Below are positions 32,561 through 40,255 of a stretch of 64,000 bases of DNA, piece by piece. Position numbers and translations under genes: made by a program. Origin of the DNA: Constrictibacter sp. MBR-5. Lineage in GTDB: Bacteria; Pseudomonadota; Alphaproteobacteria; JAJUGE01. Numbering within the stretch: the stretch's first letter is position 1; every line of letters starts with the position of its first letter. A model generated the notes under the pieces. It was not told the DNA's origin, made no database searches, and worked only from the letters and a program-made list of their open reading frames with translations. The DNA lies in assembly GCF_040549485.1 (NCBI RefSeq), contig NZ_JBEPTK010000012.1, forward strand, positions 119,044-183,043. The letters run 5' to 3'.

Positions 32561-34015
32561 TCAGCCGACCTTCTTCGCGATCGGGTCGAACGGCGTGGTG
32601 AACCGGCCGTTCGGCTTGACGTAGGGATAGGGACCGCGCGGCAGGAACTGGCCCCAGCCCTCCTCGGTCTTCGCCTCGAACTCCTCGCAGACCAGCCGGC
32701 CGCGGCTGAAGGTCATCACCGGCCAGCCCTTCACCTTGAAGCCCTCATACGGCGTGTAGTCCGTCGCCGAGTGGAGCAGGTCGTGGGTGATCGTCACCTC
32801 GCGCTCGGGATCCCAGATCGCGAAGTCGGCGTCGGAGCCGACGGCGATCGTGCCCTTCTTCGGGAAGAGGCCGAACAGCTTGGCCGAGTTGGCCGAGGTC
32901 AGCGCAACGAAGGTCTGCAGGTCGATCCGCCCCTTCGACACGCCCTCGGAGAAGACCACCGGCAGGCGCGTCTCCACGCCCGGCAGGCCGTTCGGGATCT
33001 TGGTGAAGGGCACGTCGGTGCCGCCGGCGGACTTGCTCGCCGGGCCCTTGAAATTATAGGGCGCGTGGTCCGACGTGATCACGTCCAGCACGCCGGTCTT
33101 CAGGTAGCCCCAGAGGGCCTCCTGCTCGGCCACCGTCCGGGGCGCCGGACTGCACACATATTTGGCGCCCTCGAAGTCCGGCCGGTCCATGTCGTCGGCG
33201 GTCAGCACCAGATATTGCGGGCAGGTCTCGCCCCACACCTTCAGGCCGCGCTGCTGGGCACGGTGAATCTCCTCGGCTGCCTCGCCGCAGGTCACGTGGA
33301 ACACCTGGATCGGCTGGTCGAGCATTTCGGCGAGCGCGATGATGCGGTGCGTCGCCTCGCGCTCCACCACCGGCGGCTTCGCCCAGGCGTGGTACTTGGC
33401 ATCCTTGAGGCCGGCCTCGAGCAGCCGCGCCGTCATCCACTTGATCGCCTCGTGGTTCTCGGCGTGGACGCAGACGAAGGCCTCGTGCTCGCGCGCCGTC
33501 GCCAGGACCTTCAGCACCGCCGCGTCGTCGACGAAGTTGCTGTCGTAGGTCATGAACATCTTGATCGAGCGATGGCCCTGCTCGATCAGGCCGGGCAGTT
33601 CGGCCATCACCGCGTCGTTGGCGTCGTTGACGATGATGTGCAGGCCGTAGTCGATGACGGCCTTCTTCGCCAGCTCGTGATAGGCCGCCGCCTCCTTGGC
33701 GACGGTGCCGCCCTTGCGCGTCGGCGAGAAGGCGATGACCGTCGTGGTGCCGCCGCAGGCCGCCGAGGTCGTGCCGCTGAACCAGGTGTCGGCGTTCTGC
33801 GACTCGGTGGACGAACTGCGCTGCTCGATGTGGCAGTGGCTGTCGACGCCGCCCGGCATGACGATGCGCCCCGTGGCGTCCACCTCGCGCTCGCCCTTGC
33901 CCAGGTCGCGCGCCAGGGCGACGACCCGTCCGCCGCTGACGCCGATGTCGCACTTCACCACGGCGTCGGCCGTCGCGACCGTGCCGTTACGGATCACCAG
34001 ATCGTACATGCTCAT
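32561..34015 (-). CDS. Dihydropyrimidinase / D-hydantoinase
   Basis: A 484-residue cyclic amidohydrolase. The N-terminus M-Y-D-L-V-I-R-N-G-T-V is typical, H-x-H metal ligands are in D-S-H-C-H-I-E, the Lys that is carboxylated in this family should be in S-I-K-M-F-M-T-Y-D, further His ligands are in V-H-A-E-N-H and F-H-V-T-C-G-E-A, and the Asp in I-T-S-D-H-A-P-Y. It opens dihydropyrimidine or hydantoin rings. The start at 34015 (M-S-M-Y-D) matches relatives. It lies 61 bases downstream of folB on the same strand, which could make it part of that transcript, though the functions are unrelated. Confidence 0.9.
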   Translation of the reverse strand: MSMYDLVIRNGTVATADAVVKCDIGVSGGRVVALARDLGKGEREVDATGRIVMPGGVDSHCHIEQRSSSTESQNADTWFSGTTSAACGGTTTVIAFSPTRKGGTVAKEAAAYHELAKKAVIDYGLHIIVNDANDAVMAELPGLIEQGHRSIKMFMTYDSNFVDDAAVLKVLATAREHEAFVCVHAENHEAIKWMTARLLEAGLKDAKYHAWAKPPVVEREATHRIIALAEMLDQPIQVFHVTCGEAAEEIHRAQQRGLKVWGETCPQYLVLTADDMDRPDFEGAKYVCSPAPRTVAEQEALWGYLKTGVLDVITSDHAPYNFKGPASKSAGGTDVPFTKIPNGLPGVETRLPVVFSEGVSKGRIDLQTFVALTSANSAKLFGLFPKKGTIAVGSDADFAIWDPEREVTITHDLLHSATDYTPYEGFKVKGWPVMTFSRGRLVCEEFEAKTEEGWGQFLPRGPYPYVKPNGRFTTPFDPIAKKVG

Positions 34016-34076
34016 AGCGCTTTCCGCCTTCGTATGGCCCGGGCCCGCGGGGTGGCGGGCGCTTCGCCGGGAGATT

Positions 34077-34538
34077 TCAGCCGGGACCGTTGGAGAATAG
34101 CGCCGCCGGCAGCCCGAGGTCATCCCGGGCCACGAACAGTTCGACGCCGACCGCCGCGCAGTCCGGATAGACGTCCGGCTTTTCCGTCGAGACGCGCGCG
34201 GCGAGCACCTGCGGCTTTGCAAGGCATATGCCGGCTATCGCCTCCAGCAGTGTCTCCTGCAGCTCGAAATGGCGCGAGGCGGCCAGTTCCGCGATCTCGG
34301 CGCGCAGGAAGTCGTAGTCCAGGACCGTATCGATGGCGTCGGCGTCGCCGGCCGGCCGCGGCCGCACGTAGAGGTCGATGTCGACGAACAGGCGCTGCGG
34401 CCCGCGCCGCTCGAAGGCGTGGATGCCGATCGAGCAGCTCAGCGCGTAGCGGTGCAGGAAGATGCGTCTCAGGCCCGCCAGCAGCAGGAGCTGCCGCAGG
34501 GCGTCGGACGCCAGGCCGGCCCCCGACTCACGAGACAT
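34077..34538 (-). CDS. folB: Dihydroneopterin aldolase
   Basis: A 153-residue FolB-family enzyme, which cleaves dihydroneopterin to 6-hydroxymethyldihydropterin and glycolaldehyde in folate synthesis. The conserved G-I-H-A-F-E-R, D-Y-D-F-L, F-E-L-Q-E-T-L-L-E-A-I-A and S-T-E-K-P-D-V are present, so the residues matching the E. coli catalytic Glu, Tyr and Lys are kept. A GTG at 34547 would add three residues; the choice is uncertain. It follows the folM-like gene by 21 bases. A second FolB is encoded at 42416-43330. Confidence 0.88.
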   Translation of the reverse strand: MSRESGAGLASDALRQLLLLAGLRRIFLHRYALSCSIGIHAFERRGPQRLFVDIDLYVRPRPAGDADAIDTVLDYDFLRAEIAELAASRHFELQETLLEAIAGICLAKPQVLAARVSTEKPDVYPDCAAVGVELFVARDDLGLPAALFSNGPG

Positions 34539-34559
34539 TGGAATCACGCGGCATTCGAA

Positions 34560-35399
34560 TCACACGCCTTCCGTCGGCCCGCTCCCGGGCGTTCCGCCGG
34601 GCGCCGCGTGGCCCGCCGCCGGATCCGGCGGCCAGCCATCGAACTGCACGTCCTTCGCCCGCCGCTGCAGGCTCTCGCCGGCGTCGACGATCAGCGTCTG
34701 CCCGGTCAGGCTCGGCGTCGCCAGGATCAGGCGCAGCGCCGCCACGATCTCCGGCACCGACGGGCCATAGCCGAGCGGCGTGCGCGTGTGGGCCCGCTCG
34801 AAGCCCTCCTGGGTCATCTTGCCGCTCGGCAGCAGCAGGCCGGGCGCGATGCCGCAGACCCGGATGCGCGGCGCCAGCGCCATGGCCAGCATCTCGGTCA
34901 GCGCCTGCAGCCCCGCCTTGGCCACGGTGTAGGAGAGGAAGTCGGGGTTCAGGTTCCAGAGCTTCTGGTCGAGCAGGTTGACGATGCATCCCCTCGCATC
35001 ATCCCCCGCCCCGTCGGCGAGCAGGCGGGCGAAGTCGCGCGACAGCAGTGCCGGTGCCCGCAGGTTCACCGCCATGTTGCGGTCCCAGGACCCGGCGGTC
35101 ATCGCGGCGGGATCGTCGTACTCGAACAGGGACGCGTTGTTGACCAGACAGCCGAGGCCGCCGGCGGCCGCGGCGGCCGCGTCGATCAGGCCTTCCGTCG
35201 CCGCGGTGTCGCCGAGGTCGGCCTGAAGCGCGGCCGCCGACGCGCCCCGCGCGCGCAACGACCGGACGAGCGATTCGGCCTCGTCGCCGGATCCATTGTA
35301 GTGGACGCAGACGAACCATCCGTCGGCCGCGAGCGCCTCGGCGATCGCCCGGCCGACTCGCCGGCCGGCGCCGGTGACCAGTGCCGCCCGTGCCGTCAC
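34560..35399 (-). CDS. folM: FolM/PTR1-like pteridine reductase (SDR)
   Basis: A 279-residue SDR. The cofactor loop reads T-G-A-G-R-R-V-G-R-A, the T-G-x-x-x-R-x-G form typical of pteridine reductases and FolM and different from the T-G-x-x-x-G-x-G of ordinary SDRs. V-H-Y-N-G-S, L-V-N-N-A-S, Y-T-V-A-K-A-G (catalytic Y-x-x-x-K) and T-G-Q-T-L-I-V-D-A-G-E-S-L follow. FolM reduces dihydromonapterin and has some dihydrofolate reductase activity. Its place next to folB supports this. The GTG at 35399 is the start nearest the conserved N-terminus. A C-terminal Gly/Pro tail is unusual. Confidence 0.82.
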   Translation of the reverse strand: MTARAALVTGAGRRVGRAIAEALAADGWFVCVHYNGSGDEAESLVRSLRARGASAAALQADLGDTAATEGLIDAAAAAAGGLGCLVNNASLFEYDDPAAMTAGSWDRNMAVNLRAPALLSRDFARLLADGAGDDARGCIVNLLDQKLWNLNPDFLSYTVAKAGLQALTEMLAMALAPRIRVCGIAPGLLLPSGKMTQEGFERAHTRTPLGYGPSVPEIVAALRLILATPSLTGQTLIVDAGESLQRRAKDVQFDGWPPDPAAGHAAPGGTPGSGPTEGV

Positions 35400-35634
35400 C
35401 GGGCGGCGGCCCCCTGCCCGCGCGTCGTGCCCACACTCATCCAGCCTCCGAATCGGCGCCGGGTCCAAAGTCGTCGCAACTGCAAATCTATCCTCCCGGT
35501 GCGGCGAAACTGCGGCGCCGACAGTCCTAACCGGCCGTTTACCAATCGCATTAAATCCGCCTTTACAAGAAGGTGTCGAATATGTCTCCTACGATCGCAT
35601 CATGGGCCGGACGGCCTCGGCAGGAGTGTACGCT
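35400..35634. other. Divergent intergenic region before the small membrane protein
   Basis: 235 bp, more AT-rich than its surroundings (35520-35590). It should contain promoters for folM and for the 35635 gene, but I could not pick a convincing -35/-10 pair. A TTAC-N8-TTAA sequence near 35539 resembles a CtrA site only loosely. Confidence 0.4.
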
Positions 35635-36177
35635 ATGAACCAGGCGGTGGATCTCGGCACCGTTCTCGGCAATACCGCCTCCAATCTCAGCTGGACCGGC
35701 TTCACCCTGATGTGCGCCATCATCCTGGTGGGCATCCTGTGGTGCATCCTGCCGTTCGCGGTCTTCGGTGTGAAGCGGCGACTGGACGCCATCGAGAACG
35801 CGCAGCGCCAGCAGACGGAACTGCTCATCGGCGAACTGCGCCGCACCAACGAACTTCTCGCCCGCCGCACCGCCGGCACCCAGCCGGTGCAGCAGCCCGA
35901 GCCCGCCTGGGACAACACGGCGCCGGCCACGCTCTTCCCGGACGACCTCGACCAGCGTGCGCCGGTGGCGGCGAACTTCCGTGCCCCGCGCCAGCCCGCG
36001 CCCCACGGCAGCCCCCCCGGCCATCCGGCGCCCGGCCTCGCCGGCATGGGCCAGTCGCGCGGCCACGGCGAATACGTGCCTTATCCGGACGATCCGCGCC
36101 CCGTCGAGCGCGACCGCCTGGAGCGCGACCGCTGGGCACGCGGCGCACGGCGCTTCGCCCGCGGCGGCAACGCCTGA
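35635..36177 (+). CDS. Single-pass membrane protein with coiled coil, function unknown
   Basis: A 180-residue hypothetical protein: a short periplasmic N-terminus, one transmembrane helix (F-T-L-M-C-A-I-I-L-V-G-I-L-W-C-I-L-P-F-A-V-F-G, about residues 22-45), a short predicted coiled coil (L-D-A-I-E-N-A-Q-R-Q-Q-T-E-L-L) and a Pro/Arg-rich disordered tail with P-x-x-x-D-R repeats. AGGAG lies 9 bases before the ATG. It is a stand-alone gene ended by a strong hairpin. The topology resembles small scaffold proteins of alphaproteobacteria, but I do not recognise the family. Confidence 0.75.
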   Translation: MNQAVDLGTVLGNTASNLSWTGFTLMCAIILVGILWCILPFAVFGVKRRLDAIENAQRQQTELLIGELRRTNELLARRTAGTQPVQQPEPAWDNTAPATLFPDDLDQRAPVAANFRAPRQPAPHGSPPGHPAPGLAGMGQSRGHGEYVPYPDDPRPVERDRLERDRWARGARRFARGGNA

Positions 36178-36206
36178 TCCGCGGCATCGTTTCGGCCCTC
36201 GGAATC

Positions 36207-36238
36207 GGGGCCGGCGGCATCAGCCGCCGGCCCCTTTT
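36207..36238 (+). terminator. Rho-independent terminator after the membrane protein gene
   Basis: GGGGCCGGCGGC (36207-36218) and GCCGCCGGCCCC (36223-36234) form a perfect 12-bp stem around ATCA, followed by TTTT. The T-run is only on the plus strand, so it serves the plus-strand gene. Confidence 0.88.
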
Positions 36239-36265
36239 CGTTGCGGGCGAGCCGGGCGGCAGCCG

Positions 36266-36850
36266 CTACTTCGTCTCGGCGCCCTCGACCTCCAGCATCA
36301 GCTGGATCTCGTCGCCGACCGCCGGCAGGAAGTAGGTCATGCCGAAATCCGACCGCTTGATCGTCCCGCGCACAGAGAAGCCGGCGGTCAGGACCTTGTT
36401 GTAGGGCGGCAAGGGATGCGGCTCCATCTTGTTGAAGGTGACGTCCAGGGTCACCGGCTTGGTCACGCCCAGCAGGGTCAGGTCGCCGGTCACCTTGCCG
36501 GTCCGTTCCCCGGTCACCTCGACCTTCGTGCTCTCGAAGGTCATCTGCGGGAACTCCTGAGCGTTGAAGAAGTCGGGACCGCGCAGATGGTCGTCGCGCC
36601 GCTTGTGATCCGTGTCGACCGACGCGGTGTCGATCGCCATGCTGATCTTCGCCTTCTCCGGGGTCGCCGGATCGAAGCTGAAGGTCCCCGAGACGTCGTT
36701 GAACCGGCCGATCATGTTCGAATAGCCGAGATGGTTGACCACGAACACCGCCATGGTGTGGTCGGGATCGAGCTTGAAGTCGGCTGCGGCGGCCGGTGCA
36801 GCGGCACCGATCGAGAGGAAGGCGGCGGCGATCGCTAGGCTCTGACGCAT
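36266..36850 (-). CDS. YceI family periplasmic protein
   Basis: A 194-residue secreted lipocalin-like protein. Signal peptide M-R-Q-S-L-A-I-A-A-A-F-L with a likely cut after A-A-A-A-A (about residue 23), then F-K-L-D-P-D-H-T-M-A-V-F-V-V-N-H and S-G-T-F-S-F-D-P. YceI proteins bind polyisoprenoids such as ubiquinone precursors in the periplasm. The protein is of normal length. It is tandem with, but 90 bp from, the next minus-strand membrane protein. Confidence 0.88.
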   Translation of the reverse strand: MRQSLAIAAAFLSIGAAAPAAAADFKLDPDHTMAVFVVNHLGYSNMIGRFNDVSGTFSFDPATPEKAKISMAIDTASVDTDHKRRDDHLRGPDFFNAQEFPQMTFESTKVEVTGERTGKVTGDLTLLGVTKPVTLDVTFNKMEPHPLPPYNKVLTAGFSVRGTIKRSDFGMTYFLPAVGDEIQLMLEVEGAETK

Positions 36851-36940
36851 GTCGCGGTCTCCTCGGATATGTGATCGTTCGGTCTGCTACGCCGGCCGGC
36901 GCACCTTGGACGACTGGACGGCGGAATACCTCGCGGCGGA

Positions 36941-37768
36941 CTACTTCAGGAACGTGACGTAGCCGACGGCCGCCGCCGCGGGGATGCCGGCCGCGAGACC
37001 GGCGACGACCGGTGCCAGCAGCCCCGGGCCGCGCCCGGCGCGCAGCCGGCCGACGATCAGCAGCATCGGGATGGACGCCGCGAGCAGCGCCAGCGCCGTC
37101 CGGTCGAGCCGCGTGAAGAAGGCAGCCTGCCCCGCCAGCAACGCCAACGCCCCGGCCCCGCCGATTATTCCCGCGGCACCTAACGGCACCAGCGGCCGGA
37201 ACCAGGTGGCGACGGCGAAGCCGCCGGCGGCGGCCGCCAGCGCGATCGCCGCCTGGGCGATGGAGGCGGACGCGCCGGTGAGCGCGATCCCGCCCAGGCC
37301 GAGTGCCGCGGCCGTCAGCGCGGCACCGGCCACGGCGGGCCGCGCCCGCTCGCGCGCCAGAGCCAGGAACGCCGCTGTGCCGCCCGCCAGCACGGCACCG
37401 CCGAGGGTCAAGGCGGCGGTCGAGCCTGTCGAGAGCGGCCGCAGGGCGAGCCAGCCGAGCGCCGCCGCCAGGGCGGCACCGCCCGCCAGCGCCAGCGCCC
37501 AGGGACGGCCCAGACGGCCGTCGGCGAGCAGCCCCGCCAGGGCCAGCCCCGCGACGCCGTACGAAATCTTCTGGGCGGCGGAGACAGGCGGAAACGGCGG
37601 CCAACCCAGCAGCAGGATGTAGGTCGCCAGAAAGGCGAGCGGCACGCCGAGTGCCGCATGCCGGGACGCCGTCGCACCCGCCATCCTCCCAGCGAGCGCG
37701 ACGATCAGCGCCGCGACGAAGGGCAGCCCGACGCCGCGGACGATGGGATCCTGCAGAAGGGCGTTCAT
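36941..37768 (-). CDS. Polytopic inner-membrane protein, function unknown
   Basis: A 275-residue protein made almost entirely of hydrophobic Ala/Leu/Gly-rich segments, about eight to nine likely helices. There are no conserved charged motifs, and no family I can name. Its base composition is close to the rest of the window, so it is not a clear newcomer. It lies between the YceI gene and the GST on the same strand. Confidence 0.65.
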   Translation of the reverse strand: MNALLQDPIVRGVGLPFVAALIVALAGRMAGATASRHAALGVPLAFLATYILLLGWPPFPPVSAAQKISYGVAGLALAGLLADGRLGRPWALALAGGAALAAALGWLALRPLSTGSTAALTLGGAVLAGGTAAFLALARERARPAVAGAALTAAALGLGGIALTGASASIAQAAIALAAAAGGFAVATWFRPLVPLGAAGIIGGAGALALLAGQAAFFTRLDRTALALLAASIPMLLIVGRLRAGRGPGLLAPVVAGLAAGIPAAAAVGYVTFLK

Positions 37769-37829
37769 GCGCCGTCCGCTGCCCCGTCCGCCCCCCCGGC
37801 GGTCGCGCCGCCGGGGCAGTCCGTCCGCC

Positions 37830-38444
37830 TCATCCCTTCGGCGGTTCGGTCGACGTCATCGACGGCCGCTTGGCGAAGGTCTCGAACCACGCCGCCAGCT
37901 TCGGCCGCGTGCTGCGCCAGCCATCGGCGTCGTAGCGGAAGTCCATGTAGCCGAGGGCACAGGCGACGGCGATCGTGCCGATGTCGAGCGTGTCGCCCAG
38001 CTTATCCGCTTCGGCTTCGAAGGCGTCGAGCGCGCGCGCCATCTTGGCCTTCTGGCCGTCCCGCCATTCCGGCCACAGCTTGTCGGCCGGCCGCATCGCC
38101 GTCTCGTAGCGGGCGAGCAGGGCCGCGTCGAGCAGGCCGTCGCCCTGCGCCTGGCGGCGCAGCGCGGTCCAGCGCGCCGCACCCGACGCCGGGAACAGCG
38201 TGGGGCCGCTGCCGATGCTGTCCAGGTACTCGCAGATCACCCGCGAATCGAACAGCGCCATGCCGTCGTCGGTGACGAGGCAGGGTACCTTGCCGAGCGG
38301 ATTGTCCTGGTTGACCTCGTCGTTGACGCTGATCGGCGTGACCGGTCCCTCGATCTTCTCGAACCGGTCGGCCAGCCCCTTCTCCGTCGCGACGACCATC
38401 ACCTTGCGCACATAGGGCGAGGTCTTGGAATAATGCAGCTTCAT
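37830..38444 (-). CDS. Glutathione S-transferase family protein
   Basis: A 204-residue GST: thioredoxin-like N-domain with M-K-L-H-Y-S-K-T-S-P-Y-V-R-K-V, the cis-Pro region K-V-P-C-L-V-T-D-D-G, and D-S-R-V-I-C-E-Y-L-D for the glutathione glutamate site, then an all-helical C-domain. The Ser in S-K-T-S-P is the likely active residue. The substrate is unknown. AGGAG lies 9 bases before the ATG. The SDR gene starts 17 bases upstream, so the two are probably one transcript. Confidence 0.85.
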   Translation of the reverse strand: MKLHYSKTSPYVRKVMVVATEKGLADRFEKIEGPVTPISVNDEVNQDNPLGKVPCLVTDDGMALFDSRVICEYLDSIGSGPTLFPASGAARWTALRRQAQGDGLLDAALLARYETAMRPADKLWPEWRDGQKAKMARALDAFEAEADKLGDTLDIGTIAVACALGYMDFRYDADGWRSTRPKLAAWFETFAKRPSMTSTEPPKG

Positions 38445-38461
38445 CGTGGCAGGCTCCTGGT

Positions 38462-39229
38462 TCAGCGCGGTCCCATGCGGATGGCGCCGTCGAGGCGGAT
38501 GGTCTCGCCGTTGAGATAGTCGTTGCGCACGATCTCCAGCGCCAGCGAGCCGAATTCGTAGTCGTGGCCCGTCCGCTTGGGGAACGGCACCTGCTTGCCC
38601 AGCATGTCGAGCGTGTCCTGCGGCAGGCCCATCAGCAGCGGCGTGTAGAAGATGCCCGGTGCTATGGTGCAGACGCGGATGCCCCAGGAGGCGAGGTCGC
38701 GCGCCGCCGGCAGGGTCAGGCCGATCACGCCGCCCTTGGCCGAGGCATAGGGCGACTGGCCGATCTGGCCCTCGTAGCCGGCCACCGACGCGGTATTGAC
38801 CACCACGCCGCGCTGGCCCTCGTCGTTCACCGGCTCCAGCGTCGACATGTCGGCCGCCGCCAGCCGCAGCGTGTTGAACGTGCCGATCAGGCAAATCTCG
38901 ACGACCCGCCGGAAATGCTCGAGCACCATCGGCTTGTGCTCCTTGTCGACGATGCGACGGGAGCCGCCCAGGCCGGCGCAGTTGATGCAGATGCGCGCGA
39001 TGCCGTGCGCATCGCGGGCCTTGGCGAAGGCGGCAACCGCGCTCTCCTCGCTGGTCACCTCGCACTCCACCGCGAGCGCGCCGATCTCCTTCGCCGTCTT
39101 CTCGGCGAGTTCCACATTCCGGTCGAACAGCGCCACCTTGGCGCCCGCCTCGATCAGCTTTATCGCCGTCGCCCGGCCGAGGCCGGAAGCCCCGCCGGTG
39201 ACCACCGCCGCCATACCCTTCGGATCCAT
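38462..39229 (-). CDS. SDR, 3-hydroxyacyl-CoA dehydrogenase type II-like (HSD10)
   Basis: A 255-residue SDR: T-G-G-A-S-G-L-G-R-A near residue 11, A-L-F-D-R-N in the second strand (NAD preference), I-N-C-A-G-L-G, the Ser in V-N-T-A-S-V-A-G-Y-E-G and Y-A-S-A-K-G-G. The insertion between V-E-I-C-L-I-G-T-F-N and the catalytic Ser, and the G-Q-S-P-Y segment, match the HSD17B10/FadB2x group, which oxidises short branched 3-hydroxyacyl-CoA. It is divergent from moxR, with a 91-bp gap. Confidence 0.85.
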   Translation of the reverse strand: MDPKGMAAVVTGGASGLGRATAIKLIEAGAKVALFDRNVELAEKTAKEIGALAVECEVTSEESAVAAFAKARDAHGIARICINCAGLGGSRRIVDKEHKPMVLEHFRRVVEICLIGTFNTLRLAAADMSTLEPVNDEGQRGVVVNTASVAGYEGQIGQSPYASAKGGVIGLTLPAARDLASWGIRVCTIAPGIFYTPLLMGLPQDTLDMLGKQVPFPKRTGHDYEFGSLALEIVRNDYLNGETIRLDGAIRMGPR

Positions 39230-39245
39230 GTCCGGTCAACCTCGC

Positions 39246-39274
39246 TTGCTTAGCCCATGCGCCGCCGGTAACGT
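39246..39274 (+). promoter_or_regulatory. Promoter of the moxR-VWA operon
   Basis: TTGCTT (39246-39251), 17-bp spacer, TAACGT (39269-39274). Transcription would begin near 39281, giving a 40-base leader. Confidence 0.6.
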
Positions 39275-39320
39275 GCCGCAGCTTCGTCCTTCATCCAAGA
39301 ACGAGAACGGCCCGACACCC

Positions 39321-40166
39321 ATGAAATTCACCGGCACGGACAAGTACGTCGCGACCGACGACCTCATGCTCGCCGTCAACGCGGCCATCACGCTGGAACG
39401 TCCCCTTCTCGTCAAGGGGGAGCCCGGCACCGGCAAGACCATGCTGGCCGAGGAAGTGGCGCGTGCGCTCGGGCTCGAGATCATCAGCTGGCACATCAAG
39501 TCGACGACCAAGGCCCAGCACGGCCTCTACGAGTACGACGCGGTCTCGCGCCTGCGCGACAGCCAGCTCGGCGACGAGAAGGTGCGCGACATCCGCAACT
39601 ACATCGAGAAGGGCAAGCTGTGGGAGGCCTTCACGGCCGACGGCAAGCTGGTCCTGCTGATCGACGAGATCGACAAGGCCGATATCGAGTTCCCGAACGA
39701 CCTGCTGCTCGAACTCGACCGCATGGAGTTCTTCGTCTACGAGACCGGTGAGCGCGTGAAGGCGAAGGTGCGCCCGATCGTCATCATCACCTCGAACAAT
39801 GAGAAGGAGCTGCCGGACGCCTTCCTGCGCCGCTGCTTCTTCCACTTCATCAAGTTCCCGGACAAGGAGACGATGCAGGACATCGTCGACGTCCACTTCC
39901 CGGGCCTGAAGAAGGAGCTGATCAAGGAGGCCATGGAGGTCTTCTTCCAGATCCGCGAGGTGCCGGGAATCAAGAAGAAGCCGTCGACCTCGGAACTCCT
40001 CGACTGGCTGAAGCTTCTGATGGCCGAGGACATCCCGCCGGAGGCGCTGAAGGGCGACGGCAAGGCCTCGATCCCGCCGCTCTACGGCGCCCTGCTGAAG
40101 AACGAGCAGGACGTCCACCTGTTCGAGCGGCTGGTGTTCATGGCGCGGCGCGAAGGCCGCACCTGA
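39321..40166 (+). CDS. MoxR family AAA+ ATPase
   Basis: A 281-residue AAA+ protein. Walker A G-E-P-G-T-G-K-T is at about residues 33-40, Walker B L-L-I-D-E-I-D-K-A-D near 112, sensor 1 in I-I-T-S-N-N-E, and the arginine-finger region L-P-D-A-F-L-R-R-C-F. MoxR-type ATPases work with a von Willebrand factor A protein to insert metals or remodel partner proteins; that partner is the next gene. The start at 39321 (M-K-F-T-G-T) is the first in register with relatives. Confidence 0.92.
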   Translation: MKFTGTDKYVATDDLMLAVNAAITLERPLLVKGEPGTGKTMLAEEVARALGLEIISWHIKSTTKAQHGLYEYDAVSRLRDSQLGDEKVRDIRNYIEKGKLWEAFTADGKLVLLIDEIDKADIEFPNDLLLELDRMEFFVYETGERVKAKVRPIVIITSNNEKELPDAFLRRCFFHFIKFPDKETMQDIVDVHFPGLKKELIKEAMEVFFQIREVPGIKKKPSTSELLDWLKLLMAEDIPPEALKGDGKASIPPLYGALLKNEQDVHLFERLVFMARREGRT

Positions 40167-40173
40167 CGCCGGT

Positions 40174-40236
40174 CCGGGCCGGGCCCGTTCCGGCCCGGCC
40201 GACCCGCCTACCGTAGGGGCGGGGCTCGCCCCGCCC
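40174..40236. repeat. Two GC-rich hairpins between moxR and the VWA gene
   Basis: CCGGGCCGG (40174-40182) pairs with CCGGCCCGG (40190-40198), and GGGCGGGGC (40217-40225) pairs with GCCCCGCCC (40228-40236). Neither has a T-run. The second, with its TACCGTAGGGGCGGGG context, resembles short palindromes that recur between genes in many high-GC bacteria. They may stabilise the moxR mRNA or lower VWA expression. Confidence 0.6.
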
Positions 40237-40255
40237 GCTTTCTGAGAGCGCGCAC

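Noticed and set aside
35538..35556. Possible CtrA binding site before the small membrane protein
   Set aside because: The half-sites are TTAC and TTAA with an 8-bp gap, not TTAA-N7-TTAA.
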